DNA from: Pedobacter africanus
GTDB lineage: Bacteria; Bacteroidota; Bacteroidia; Sphingobacteriales; Sphingobacteriaceae
Assembly (NCBI RefSeq): GCF_900176535.1
Contig: NZ_FWXT01000001.1
Span: 2,790,001 to 2,854,000 of the forward strand
Length of the DNA: 64,000 bases
Direction of reading: 5' to 3'
In this document: piece after piece, positions 32,463 to 40,796 of the stretch
How the letters are laid out: each line of letters starts with the position of its first letter
Position numbering within the stretch: the stretch's first letter is position 1
Position numbers and translations under genes: made by a program
The notes under the pieces: generated by a model
Databases searched by the model: none
What the model saw: the letters and a program-made list of their open reading frames with translations, nothing else
What the model was told of the DNA's origin: nothing

Positions 32463-33341
32463 ATGTCAGAAAAAATTGAATTTAAGAAATTGAGGGAGTT
32501 TGGGGAGGTCATTAGTGATACCGTTTTGTTTATAAAACAGAACTTTAAAGCCCTGCTAAAGGTGTTTGTATATTTCTGCGGCTTTTTTATTGTTGCAGGT
32601 ATCATTGCTTCGGTGATACAGCAGCTGGGCTTGCAGGGCGCAGCCAAAGATCCTGGCAATCCCTTTAAATTTACCCGGCTGGATGAGATTTTTACGGTTA
32701 GTTATTTTATGGTTATTGTGTTTACCTTGTTTACCTACACGGCGATCAATGTTTCGATACTCAGTTTCATCGTATTGTACATCGAAAAACAGCGTAAGGC
32801 CCCTTCCCCGGAAGAAGTCTGGGCTTATTTTAAATACTATTTTGTGCGGGTTTTCTTCAGCGGTCTGTTCATTAGCGTTTTTGTGGTGATTGCTTTTACT
32901 TTTTGCCTTTTACCTGGTATCTATGTTTTTCCGGCCATGTCGCTGTTCTCTGCTGTAATGGTCATGGAGAACGGAAGTTTTAGCTATTCCTTTGGCCGGT
33001 CATTTAAATTGCTGAAAGACCAATGGTGGGTTACGGCGGGAACCATTTTTGTAATCTGGATGATTGCCTATGCCAGTATGTCTTTTGCGTCTTTGCCAGC
33101 TGTATTTTTAACGATGGCCGGGACTTTTATGCCGGTGTCGAATGAATGGAGTAAGGTGATGATCGTTATCGGCACGATAGTGCAGCACCTGTGCTATGTA
33201 TTTATGATGATTCCGGTGATAGGCTGTGCCCTTTGCTATTTTAACCTGGCTGAGCGGCAGGAAAGTACAGGTCTGATGGATCGGATTAACCAGCTGGGGC
33301 AAAAGAAAGATCACCTGAGCGGCTTAGAAGAGGAGTATTGA
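32463..33341 (+). CDS. Multi-span membrane protein of the MoxR/DUF58 cluster, unknown function
   Basis: 292 residues with about six hydrophobic segments (near 30-50, 77-105, 133-165, 190-215, 230-250 and others). It starts two bases after the SpoIIM stop and ends one base before the next ATG, so it is certainly cotranscribed. The pattern of long paired helices resembles the glycerophosphoryl-diester-phosphodiesterase membrane domain/DUF4013 type, but I cannot assign a family with confidence. The conserved place between SpoIIM and DUF4129 is the main information about its role. Confidence 0.75.
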   Translation: MSEKIEFKKLREFGEVISDTVLFIKQNFKALLKVFVYFCGFFIVAGIIASVIQQLGLQGAAKDPGNPFKFTRLDEIFTVSYFMVIVFTLFTYTAINVSILSFIVLYIEKQRKAPSPEEVWAYFKYYFVRVFFSGLFISVFVVIAFTFCLLPGIYVFPAMSLFSAVMVMENGSFSYSFGRSFKLLKDQWWVTAGTIFVIWMIAYASMSFASLPAVFLTMAGTFMPVSNEWSKVMIVIGTIVQHLCYVFMMIPVIGCALCYFNLAERQESTGLMDRINQLGQKKDHLSGLEEEY

Positions 33342-33342
33342 G

Positions 33343-34068
33343 ATGTATAGAGCGCTCGTTCTTTTAGTATTGTTGGGTATATCTGCCGCATGTTTTCCTG
33401 CAGCTGCGCAGGCATTGGCCCCGGGTAAGGAAGCGCTGATCAAAAATGACAGTACAAGGCTCGAACTTCGCAATTTTGACCAGCAGAAAATACAGCAGTA
33501 TAAGGCAGAAAAAGAATTTCTGTATGAGGAGGCCGCGCGTATAGACCTGAGTTACTGGGAGAGGTTCTGGCGATGGTTCTGGGGCTTGTTTGATGGAGTG
33601 GTAAGCAATGAATATTCAGGAGGGGTTCTGAAATACCTGGTTATGCTGTTGGCAGCAGGTCTGATCGTTTTTGCAGTAATTAAATTTGCCGGGCTCGATT
33701 TAAAAATCTTTGCCGGAAAGGCCAAGGCTGTAGATGTTCCTTACAGCGAATCGCCCGATAACATTCATGAGATCAACTTTAATGAGGAAATAGATAAGGC
33801 AGTTGCTGCGGCCAATTACCGGCTCGCGGTACGTTTGTTCTACCTGAAGTCCCTGAAGCTGTTAAATGACAGGGCACTGATAGACTGGCAGCCGGAAAAA
33901 ACCAATCAGAACTACATCAGCGAGCTGACCGATCCTGATAAAAAAAAGGTATTCACAGCATTGACCATGCAATTTGAGTACATCTGGTACGGTGAGTTTT
34001 TTATCGACCGGGAACACTTCATTGAAGTTAAGGATAATTTTGAACGGTTTAACCTTGCAGCTAGATGA
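33343..34068 (+). CDS. DUF4129 domain protein
   Basis: 241 residues. A cleavable signal sequence (about 1-23, ending AAAQA), a periplasmic segment with WERFWRWFWG, one membrane helix (about 92-112, LLAAGLIVFAVIKFAG) and a cytoplasmic C-terminal domain of about 120 residues, which carries the DUF4129 features (AVRLFYLKSLKLL, then FEYIWYGEF). In actinobacteria and others DUF4129 is fused to transglutaminase or found beside MoxR and DUF58. The following gene overlaps its stop by four bases. Confidence 0.83.
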   Translation: MYRALVLLVLLGISAACFPAAAQALAPGKEALIKNDSTRLELRNFDQQKIQQYKAEKEFLYEEAARIDLSYWERFWRWFWGLFDGVVSNEYSGGVLKYLVMLLAAGLIVFAVIKFAGLDLKIFAGKAKAVDVPYSESPDNIHEINFNEEIDKAVAAANYRLAVRLFYLKSLKLLNDRALIDWQPEKTNQNYISELTDPDKKKVFTALTMQFEYIWYGEFFIDREHFIEVKDNFERFNLAAR

Positions 34069-35246
34069 AGGGGCTGAGGTTATATCTTATCGGAACTGCA
34101 CTGGTTACCCTGGTGTATCTGACTGCGCAATATTACAAGCCCAAGCCAACGGACTGGACCCCAACTTATTTGAAGGAAGATAAGGTTCCTTTTGGTCTTT
34201 TTATCCTTTACCAGGAATTGACCGCTATATTTCCGGAGGCAACAGTAAAAACAACCCGGCTTCCGGTATACAATACATTGAAGGATAAAAACTTTGAAAA
34301 TACCAATTACCTGCTCATTAACGGTGATGTTAAAATAGATGAGTACGACTTTAAAGAACTCGCTAAATACATGAACAAAGGCAATCATGTCCTGATTGCA
34401 GCTTTTCAACTGAGTGATTTTTTACAGGATACCCTGAACATTCAACTCAATTCTGTGCTCAACCCTCCGAATAAAAAAGGAACGCCCATCAATTTTGTAA
34501 ATCCGGCGGCAAAAACAGCCCGGGATTATGTTTTTGAAAGGGGCCTGAGCGACCAGTATTTCAGCAAACTGGATACGGGCAGGGCACTGGCCCTGGGCAG
34601 AAACAACAAGGGCGATGTGACCTTTGTAAAATATCCTTTTGGCAAAGGTGCCCTGTATATCTTGCCCAATCCGCAATTGCTTTGTAATTACAGCCTGCTG
34701 CACAAAGATGGGCTGGATTATGCATCAAAACTTTTGTCGCACCTCCCGGCAGCCAAAACGATCATCTTTGATGAGAACAATGCCAAAGGCAACGCCGAAG
34801 AGGCGTCTGTGCTTCGTGTGTTCCTGAAACATACCCCCCTTAGCTGGGCCTATTACCTGGCGCTGGCCGGCTTGCTGGTATTTGTGCTTTTCGAAATGAA
34901 GCGCCGGCAGCGGATCATTCCTGTTGTTGAACCCTTAAAAAATACCTCGGTAGATTTTGTGAAGGTAGTAGGCAAAGTATATTACCAGCAAAGGGATAAC
35001 GGCGACATTGCCCGGAAAAAGATCAGTTATTTCCTGGAACACCTCCGGTCGGCCTATCATTTGAAGACCACGCAGCTGGACGATGAACTTTTAGCTGCAG
35101 TTGTTCTTAGGTCTGGTGTGGAGCAGGAGCTGGTGCAACAGTTATTTAAGCTGATGAACCAGCTGGACAAAGCTGCATTTATAAGTGATGAACAACTCAT
35201 CGCACTCAATAAAACAATAGAGAAATTTTATAAACAAGCCCAATAA
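34065..35246 (+). CDS. DUF4350 domain protein
   Basis: 393 residues. An N-terminal helix (about 4-20), a domain of about 230 residues with a ThuA/glutamine-amidotransferase-like order (VPFGLFILYQEL, then NYLLINGDVKID and GNHVLIAAFQ), a second helix at about 265-283, and a helical C-terminal cytoplasmic tail of about 110 residues. This matches DUF4350, whose genes lie between DUF4129 and moxR in many Bacteroidota. It has no known activity. Overlap with the previous gene (ATGA) implies coupled translation. Confidence 0.83.
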   Translation: MKGLRLYLIGTALVTLVYLTAQYYKPKPTDWTPTYLKEDKVPFGLFILYQELTAIFPEATVKTTRLPVYNTLKDKNFENTNYLLINGDVKIDEYDFKELAKYMNKGNHVLIAAFQLSDFLQDTLNIQLNSVLNPPNKKGTPINFVNPAAKTARDYVFERGLSDQYFSKLDTGRALALGRNNKGDVTFVKYPFGKGALYILPNPQLLCNYSLLHKDGLDYASKLLSHLPAAKTIIFDENNAKGNAEEASVLRVFLKHTPLSWAYYLALAGLLVFVLFEMKRRQRIIPVVEPLKNTSVDFVKVVGKVYYQQRDNGDIARKKISYFLEHLRSAYHLKTTQLDDELLAAVVLRSGVEQELVQQLFKLMNQLDKAAFISDEQLIALNKTIEKFYKQAQ

Positions 35247-35249
35247 ATT

Positions 35250-36227
35250 ATGGAAGCGGAAATGTTTACCCAGAGAACGGACCTTACACAGCTCAATACT
35301 GCAGTAGAGCAGGTCAGACAAACGCTGGGCAAGATCATTGTAGGTCAGAAAGATACGATAGATTTTTTAATTGCAGGCTTACTTGCTGACGGTCATGTAC
35401 TGCTGGAAGGTGTACCTGGAGTGGCCAAAACCTTAAGCGCCAAGCTGGTTGCCAGGAGTATTGATGCTTCATTTTCGCGCATCCAGTTTACACCCGATCT
35501 GATGCCTTCAGATGTGCTGGGCACCTCGGTATTTGACCCTAGGTCTGCCACCTTTGAGTACCGTAAAGGCCCCATCTTTGGGCACATCATACTGGTAGAT
35601 GAAATTAACCGCGCCCCGGCCAAAACACAATCGGCCTTGTTTGAAGTAATGGAAGAAAGGCAGGTTACGGTTGACGGGCATACCTATCAGATGGAAGAGC
35701 CTTTTATGGTATTGGCTACCCAAAATCCGATAGAGCAGGAAGGCACATATCGCCTGCCCGAAGCGCAGCTGGACCGCTTTCTGTTTAAAGTTGAGGTGAA
35801 ATATCCGAGTCTGGAAGAAGAAACAGCCATCTTGTTGAATCAGCACCAGCAGAAACTGGATGAAGAACTGAAGGAAGTGAAAGCTGTTTTAAGTATTGAA
35901 CAGATCAGGGCCTGCAGGGCGATCATAAAAGGGCTCCATGTAGAACCAAAGCTGATTGAATACGTGGCAAAGATTGTCCATGAAACCAGGAACAACAAAT
36001 CGCTTTACCTGGGTGCTTCGCCCCGGGCCTCGCTGGCCATCGTAAATAGTGCCAAAGCCATTGCTGCCATGCAGGGACGCGACTTTGTGACTCCGGAAGA
36101 CATTGTTAAGGTTGCCGCACCAGTACTGGCTCACCGGATTATGCTGACACCGGATAAAGAAATGGAAGGGCTTACCGGCAGCGACGTGGTTGCACAGATC
36201 ATCCAGAAAATAGAAATACCAAGATAA
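35250..36227 (+). CDS. MoxR-family AAA+ ATPase
   Basis: 325 residues, cytoplasmic. Walker A is LEGVPGVAKT, Walker B ILVDEINRAPAKTQ, sensor 1 lies in MVLATQNPIEQEGTYRLPEA, and the arginine-finger/C-terminal lid region includes ASPRASLAIV. These are hallmarks of the AAA_3 group. MoxR ATPases act as chaperones that insert metal or activate partner complexes, usually with a von Willebrand-like partner. The DUF58 protein encoded 10 bases downstream is the likely partner. Confidence 0.93.
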   Translation: MEAEMFTQRTDLTQLNTAVEQVRQTLGKIIVGQKDTIDFLIAGLLADGHVLLEGVPGVAKTLSAKLVARSIDASFSRIQFTPDLMPSDVLGTSVFDPRSATFEYRKGPIFGHIILVDEINRAPAKTQSALFEVMEERQVTVDGHTYQMEEPFMVLATQNPIEQEGTYRLPEAQLDRFLFKVEVKYPSLEEETAILLNQHQQKLDEELKEVKAVLSIEQIRACRAIIKGLHVEPKLIEYVAKIVHETRNNKSLYLGASPRASLAIVNSAKAIAAMQGRDFVTPEDIVKVAAPVLAHRIMLTPDKEMEGLTGSDVVAQIIQKIEIPR

Positions 36228-36237
36228 ACCCGGCAGA

Positions 36238-37584
36238 TTGAAACACCTGATCAGAAAATATTACACCGACCTGTTCTTAGGTAAGCGTTTTTTTGCCGCA
36301 ACCGGCTTGTGCGTGACTTTATTCCTGTTCTCTTTCTTCTTGCCATGGCTGGGCGACCTACCCTATATCTGCTTTTGTGTATTTGTATTGCTGGTATTAT
36401 TGGACCTGTTGTTGCTGTACCGTACAAAGAGGGGTGTTTTTGTGCGTCGCGACCTACCGGAACGTTTAAGCAATGGGGATGACAACGAACTGTATATTTA
36501 TATAGAGAATTTTTATTCTTTTGCGGTAAGGCTTGGCATTATAGATGAAATCCCCTTTCAGTTTCAAAAGCGGGACCTTTGGTTCAAGAGCAGTCTGAAA
36601 GCGGGGATGCACAAAACCATTACCTATACCTTAAGGCCTGTAAAAAGGGGTGAGTATCTTTTTGGAAAGATAAGGCTCTACGTCCAGTCGCCACTTGGGC
36701 TGGTTAGTAGGAGGTTTAATTTTGGAGATGAAGACATGGTCCCTGTGTACCCCTCGTTCCTGCAGCTCCGGAAATATGAGCTGATGGCCATTTCCAACCG
36801 GTTGAATGAAATTGGCATCAAAAAGATAAGGCGCCTGGGGCACAGTATGGAGTTTGATCAGGTAAGAAACTATGTGCAGGGCGATGATTACAGGACTGTT
36901 AACTGGAAAGCGACCGCACGTAAGGGCGACCTGATGGTTAACTCCTTTACTGATGAAAAGGCACAGCATGTGTATTGCGTTATCGATAAATCCAGAACTA
37001 TGAAAATGCCTTTTGAGGGATTGAGTTTATTGGATTATGCCATTAATGCCAGCCTGATCCTGTCTAACGTGGCCCTGGTGAAGGAAGATAAGGCGGGGTT
37101 GATTACTGTTGCCGAACAAACGGCAAGTATTGTACCTGCCGATAGGCGCCCTGCTCAACTCGGTAAAATAATGGAGGTGCTGTATAAAGAAAAGACAAGA
37201 TACCTGGAACTGAACATGGAGGCCTTATATAGCAGCATCAGGGCAACTTTAAAGCAACGTAGTCTGGTGGTATTTTTTACCAATTTTGAAAGCATGTCGG
37301 CCCTGAACAGGCAGCTTCCTTTTTTAAAGCGCATAGCGCGGTTCCACCTGTTGCTGATCGTATTTTTTGAAAATACCGAACTCCGGGCCTTAACAGAAAA
37401 GCCTATAAGGAATGTGGAAGATATTTATACTCAAACCATAGCGGCTAAATTTGCTTACGAGAAAAAGCTGATGGTAAAGGAGCTGGCAAAACATGGTATA
37501 CTGAGTATACTTACCCCGCCGGATCAGCTCACTATAAATGTAGTGAACCGGTACCTGGCCATAAAGGCCCAGCAAAAAATATAA
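36238..37584 (+). CDS. DUF58 protein, von Willebrand A-like partner of MoxR (TTG start)
   Basis: 448 residues. Two N-terminal membrane helices (about 19-36 and 42-60), a beta-rich domain, the DUF58 core YVQGDDYRTVNWKATARKG near residues 217-235, and a vWA-like domain with a reduced MIDAS sequence DKSRTM. No ATG occurs before the membrane helices, so the TTG at 36238 is the plausible start. MoxR-DUF58 pairs are widespread and thought to assemble or activate membrane or envelope complexes. Here it ends the six-gene operon; sdaA converges four bases away. Confidence 0.88.
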   Translation: MKHLIRKYYTDLFLGKRFFAATGLCVTLFLFSFFLPWLGDLPYICFCVFVLLVLLDLLLLYRTKRGVFVRRDLPERLSNGDDNELYIYIENFYSFAVRLGIIDEIPFQFQKRDLWFKSSLKAGMHKTITYTLRPVKRGEYLFGKIRLYVQSPLGLVSRRFNFGDEDMVPVYPSFLQLRKYELMAISNRLNEIGIKKIRRLGHSMEFDQVRNYVQGDDYRTVNWKATARKGDLMVNSFTDEKAQHVYCVIDKSRTMKMPFEGLSLLDYAINASLILSNVALVKEDKAGLITVAEQTASIVPADRRPAQLGKIMEVLYKEKTRYLELNMEALYSSIRATLKQRSLVVFFTNFESMSALNRQLPFLKRIARFHLLLIVFFENTELRALTEKPIRNVEDIYTQTIAAKFAYEKKLMVKELAKHGILSILTPPDQLTINVVNRYLAIKAQQKI

Positions 37585-37588
37585 GCCG

Positions 37589-39016
37589 CTAGCATTCCGG
37601 TAAACTGATCGGGATATTGGTTGCCAGTCCTCCGTCTGAGGTTTCCTTGTATTTGGAGTTCATGTCGAGTGCTGTTTCCCACATGGTGTTGACAACCGCA
37701 TCAAGGCTCACTTTGGCTTTGTCAGGGTTGCTTTGAAGGGCAAGCTGACTCGCTGTTATCGCTTTTATGGCGCCCATGGTATTTCTTTCGATACATGGGA
37801 TCTGCACAAGGCCGCCTATAGGGTCGCAGGTGAGGCCCAGGTGGTGCTCCATGGCAATCTCTGCCGCCATTAAAACCTGGCGCTGTGAGCCACCCAAACA
37901 TTCCGTTAGTGCAGCCGCTGCCATAGCAGATGATACACCAATCTCGGCCTGACAGCCGCCCATTGCCGCGGAAATGGTTGCTCCCTTTTTAAAGATACTG
38001 CCAATCTCAGATGCGCAGGCAATGAACTGCATGATCTTCTCGTCTTTAAAGCCATCACAAAAAGTAATGTAATATTGCAGTACTGCCGGGATCACACCGG
38101 CAGCGCCATTGGTAGGGGCAGTTACCACCCTGCCAAAAGACGCGTTCTCCTCGTTTACGGCAAGGGCAAAGCAGCTTACCCAGTCTAAGGTATAATTAAA
38201 ACCATTACCGCCTTCCCTTATGGCCATCACCCAACTGGCATAGTCGGTGTACACCTGGCTGCCCAGCAAACGTTTATTTAGGGCCCAGGCCCTCCGGGCA
38301 ACATTCAGGCCTCCAGGTAAGAACCCCGAAGTGTGGCAGCCACGGTAAATACAATCTTTCATTACCGTATAGTGCTGCATAATACCTTTTTTGGTTTCTG
38401 CTTCAGTGCGCCATGCCAGTTCGTTTTCCATCACAATTTCAGATACCTTTAAACCGGTAGACAAGCACCAGTGCAGCAATTCGCTTGCTTTATCTACAGG
38501 AAAGGGCAGGTCTACCTGTTCCTTTTCACTTCCATTTTCGCCCTCTTTCACTACGAAGCCACCACCTATAGAATAATAGGTTTCGGAAAAGGCCTTTCCA
38601 GAGTCTAAAAAGGCCTGAAACGTTACTGCATTGGGATGAAAGGGCAGGCTTTCAAAGAGAAGGAAAATGAGGTCGTCATTATAATTAAAGGTAGTGGGCC
38701 GCTCGCCGGAAAGCGACAGCAACTTTTCTTCTTTAATAGATGCAATGGTGGAATCGATGGCATTGACATCAAAAGTAACCGGATCCGCACCCGAAAGTCC
38801 CAGTAAGATGGCCACATCTGTACCATGACCTTTGCCTGTTTTTGCGAGTGAACCATACAGCAGGATTTTTACCTGCTGAACCTGTTCCAGCAATCCGTTT
38901 TGTTTTAAAGATGCCGTAAATTGTTGTGCGGCTCTCCATGGCCCTAATGTGTGTGAGCTTGACGGGCCAATGCCTATCTTGAAAATGTCGAATACCGAGA
39001 TTTGTTCCCTTTGCAT
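37589..39016 (-). CDS. sdaA: L-serine ammonia-lyase (iron-sulfur L-serine dehydratase)
   Basis: 475 residues, single-chain form with the beta domain first. It converts L-serine to pyruvate and ammonia through a [4Fe-4S] cluster. The N-terminal signature is GIGPSSSHTLGPWRAA. The alpha domain contains VTAPTNGAAGVIPAVLQYY, GAAISAAMGGCQAEIGVSSA-like features (GGCQAEIG) and HLGLTCDPIGGLVQIPCIERN, with cysteines suited to the cluster. The length is normal for the fused enzyme (E. coli SdaA 454). It has its own -7 element right before the ATG. Confidence 0.94.
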   Translation of the reverse strand: MQREQISVFDIFKIGIGPSSSHTLGPWRAAQQFTASLKQNGLLEQVQQVKILLYGSLAKTGKGHGTDVAILLGLSGADPVTFDVNAIDSTIASIKEEKLLSLSGERPTTFNYNDDLIFLLFESLPFHPNAVTFQAFLDSGKAFSETYYSIGGGFVVKEGENGSEKEQVDLPFPVDKASELLHWCLSTGLKVSEIVMENELAWRTEAETKKGIMQHYTVMKDCIYRGCHTSGFLPGGLNVARRAWALNKRLLGSQVYTDYASWVMAIREGGNGFNYTLDWVSCFALAVNEENASFGRVVTAPTNGAAGVIPAVLQYYITFCDGFKDEKIMQFIACASEIGSIFKKGATISAAMGGCQAEIGVSSAMAAAALTECLGGSQRQVLMAAEIAMEHHLGLTCDPIGGLVQIPCIERNTMGAIKAITASQLALQSNPDKAKVSLDAVVNTMWETALDMNSKYKETSDGGLATNIPISLPEC

Positions 39017-39020
39017 AAAA

Positions 39021-39028
39021 CAAAGCTA
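39021..39028 (-). promoter_or_regulatory. -7 element TAGCTTTG directly before sdaA
   Basis: Minus strand TAGCTTTG-TTTT-ATG: a full -7 match four bases from the start codon, the same spacing as for clpS and the helicase gene. Confidence 0.45.
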
Positions 39029-39072
39029 CTATAGTTTGCTGATATTGTTGATACGTTAAGCCTGGGATATGC

Positions 39073-39729
39073 TTAAAAGTCAAAAGCAATGATGTTTTTA
39101 TCCTGCAGCATGCGGTCAACAAAGGATTTGTGGTTTTTTGGACTGCCAATGGCGATCCATGTACCACTAATGATGCCGTTGGCCAATTCCTGTTTCCCTC
39201 TGGAAAGTTTTAGTTTAGAGGTTTTGATGTCCTGTTCGTATTTCTCAAGGCTTTCCCCTTCATACCTTTTTACGATGCGGTATATTCTTTTGGTGAAGCG
39301 GCGTTCTGCCATTTCCTCCAGAAAAGGGAAAATAAGCAGTGCAAGTAAAACGACCAGGGTTACACCTACGGCTTGCTCATAGTAGCCGGAACCAATGGCC
39401 ATACCTATGGCGGCAACAATCCAGATGACACACGCGGTGGTTAGGCCTTTTACCTGGTTGTCTTCCTTAAATATTACCCCTGCGCCCAGAAAACCAATTC
39501 CGGTAACAATGTTTGAAGCAATACGATCGTGACTGCTTAGGCCTATTTTAATGGAAAGAATGGTAAAAAGGGTAGAACCCAGGCCAATCATGATCATGGT
39601 TTTTAGGCCCGCTTGTTTGCTCCTGAATTCCCTTTCGGCGCCGATAAGGCCACAGAGCAGGGTGGCCATTAAAAACTTGTTGACCTCACTTTGTGTAAGG
39701 AAATGATTGCTCTCAAGAATGTTCTCCAT
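39073..39729 (-). CDS. MgtC/SapB-family membrane protein
   Basis: 218 residues. Four or five membrane segments make the first 135 residues, with the family motifs LCGLIGAEREFRSKQAGLKT, GIGFLGAGVIFKED and VKGLTTACVIWIVAAIG. The C-terminal soluble part (about 145-218) is basic and may be an ACT-like regulatory domain. MgtC itself is a virulence factor that acts on ATP synthase and magnesium homeostasis; most homologues outside pathogens are uncharacterised. It is located between porP and sdaA on the same strand, with gaps of 36 and 56 bases. Confidence 0.88.
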   Translation of the reverse strand: MENILESNHFLTQSEVNKFLMATLLCGLIGAEREFRSKQAGLKTMIMIGLGSTLFTILSIKIGLSSHDRIASNIVTGIGFLGAGVIFKEDNQVKGLTTACVIWIVAAIGMAIGSGYYEQAVGVTLVVLLALLIFPFLEEMAERRFTKRIYRIVKRYEGESLEKYEQDIKTSKLKLSRGKQELANGIISGTWIAIGSPKNHKSFVDRMLQDKNIIAFDF

Positions 39730-39765
39730 AGCTGATTAAATGATCTAATATAACAAAGATTCCTG

Positions 39766-40794
39766 TCAATAGAAATCGTAGCAGCGCAGGCCATTGAATT
39801 TATTGTAGCCAGAGCTGTTAGGAAAGTATTTTTCGTAGCCAATGCTGGCTTCGGTGGTGCCGCTGGTATTGGTATAATTTATTTTTGAGGTGGTGGCATC
39901 ATGGCTTAAACCCAGGCGTAGCTTTTCTCCGTTCCTGCTGCCCTTAAAGAGGTCGAAAATGAGCGAAACCACTATCGCATCCGGCCCGCCCTGGCCAGCG
40001 CTGCGGTACCAGATGCCGGTATTCAGACCTTTGTACTTGAATTGTGCCCCGGCACTCATAGATGTGGAACTGGCCTGTTTGTAATAAACCACAGATGGGA
40101 TGAGGTAAGCACCATCATCCTGATTATAATCGTAATAGGCACTCAGCGGAATTTTGTAGCTGGCATTCGCCGTGATGCGCATGGGCAATTTGGCTACCGT
40201 GCCGCTAAAAGATTCGTCTGGCTGGTTGATGTGGTGGACCGCTGCACCTACCATCAGGTTCCGGAACACGATGTTTGTCCCGCCCGCGGCGTCAAAAAAC
40301 ATTTTGGTGGCCTGGTCCGGTGGCTGGGCTGCCGATACACTTCCGGGAATGTAACCCAGTCGTTGGTCTATCTGATCAGAAAATACGAGTTTGCTCCAGT
40401 CGATCTGTCTGTTGGTAAAACCAGCCTGGATGCCGAATGAGGCTACAAAACCATCACCGCCAACACTGTAGGAATAGGTGGCAGCCGCATTGTTTTTGAC
40501 CAGAAATGCCGTTCCTTCACTGCTGCGGGTAAACATCAATCCTACGCCTCCTGCAAATTTGGAGATGTTCAGATCAGCTGACGCTGTGATATAGGATAAG
40601 TCGCCGCTAAGGCTGGTCCACTGGTTACGGTAAATGAGGTTTAGCCTGATATCGCCTTCAAATTGCCCAGTGAGGGATGGGTTGAGGTAAATAGGCGAAT
40701 TGAAGAATTGCGAATAAATATGATCCTGGGCCTTTACGGATAAGCTGGCCATCATCGTTAACAACATCGTTATGTATACTGATCTCCCCCTCAT
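39766..40794 (-). CDS. PorP/SprF-family type IX secretion outer-membrane protein
   Basis: 342 residues with a signal peptide (about 1-22). The N-terminus of the mature protein has HIYSQFFNSPIYLNPSLTG, the hallmark of PorP/SprF proteins, followed by a barrel with GVGLMF, GIQAGF and repeated aromatic strands. In Flavobacterium johnsoniae SprF is needed to deliver the adhesin SprB, and each PorP/SprF paralogue tends to serve the adhesin encoded next to it. Here the giant PKD protein gene ends just two bases upstream, so this is the likely dedicated partner. Confidence 0.92.
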   Translation of the reverse strand: MRGRSVYITMLLTMMASLSVKAQDHIYSQFFNSPIYLNPSLTGQFEGDIRLNLIYRNQWTSLSGDLSYITASADLNISKFAGGVGLMFTRSSEGTAFLVKNNAAATYSYSVGGDGFVASFGIQAGFTNRQIDWSKLVFSDQIDQRLGYIPGSVSAAQPPDQATKMFFDAAGGTNIVFRNLMVGAAVHHINQPDESFSGTVAKLPMRITANASYKIPLSAYYDYNQDDGAYLIPSVVYYKQASSTSMSAGAQFKYKGLNTGIWYRSAGQGGPDAIVVSLIFDLFKGSRNGEKLRLGLSHDATTSKINYTNTSGTTEASIGYEKYFPNSSGYNKFNGLRCYDFY

Positions 40795-40796
40795 TG

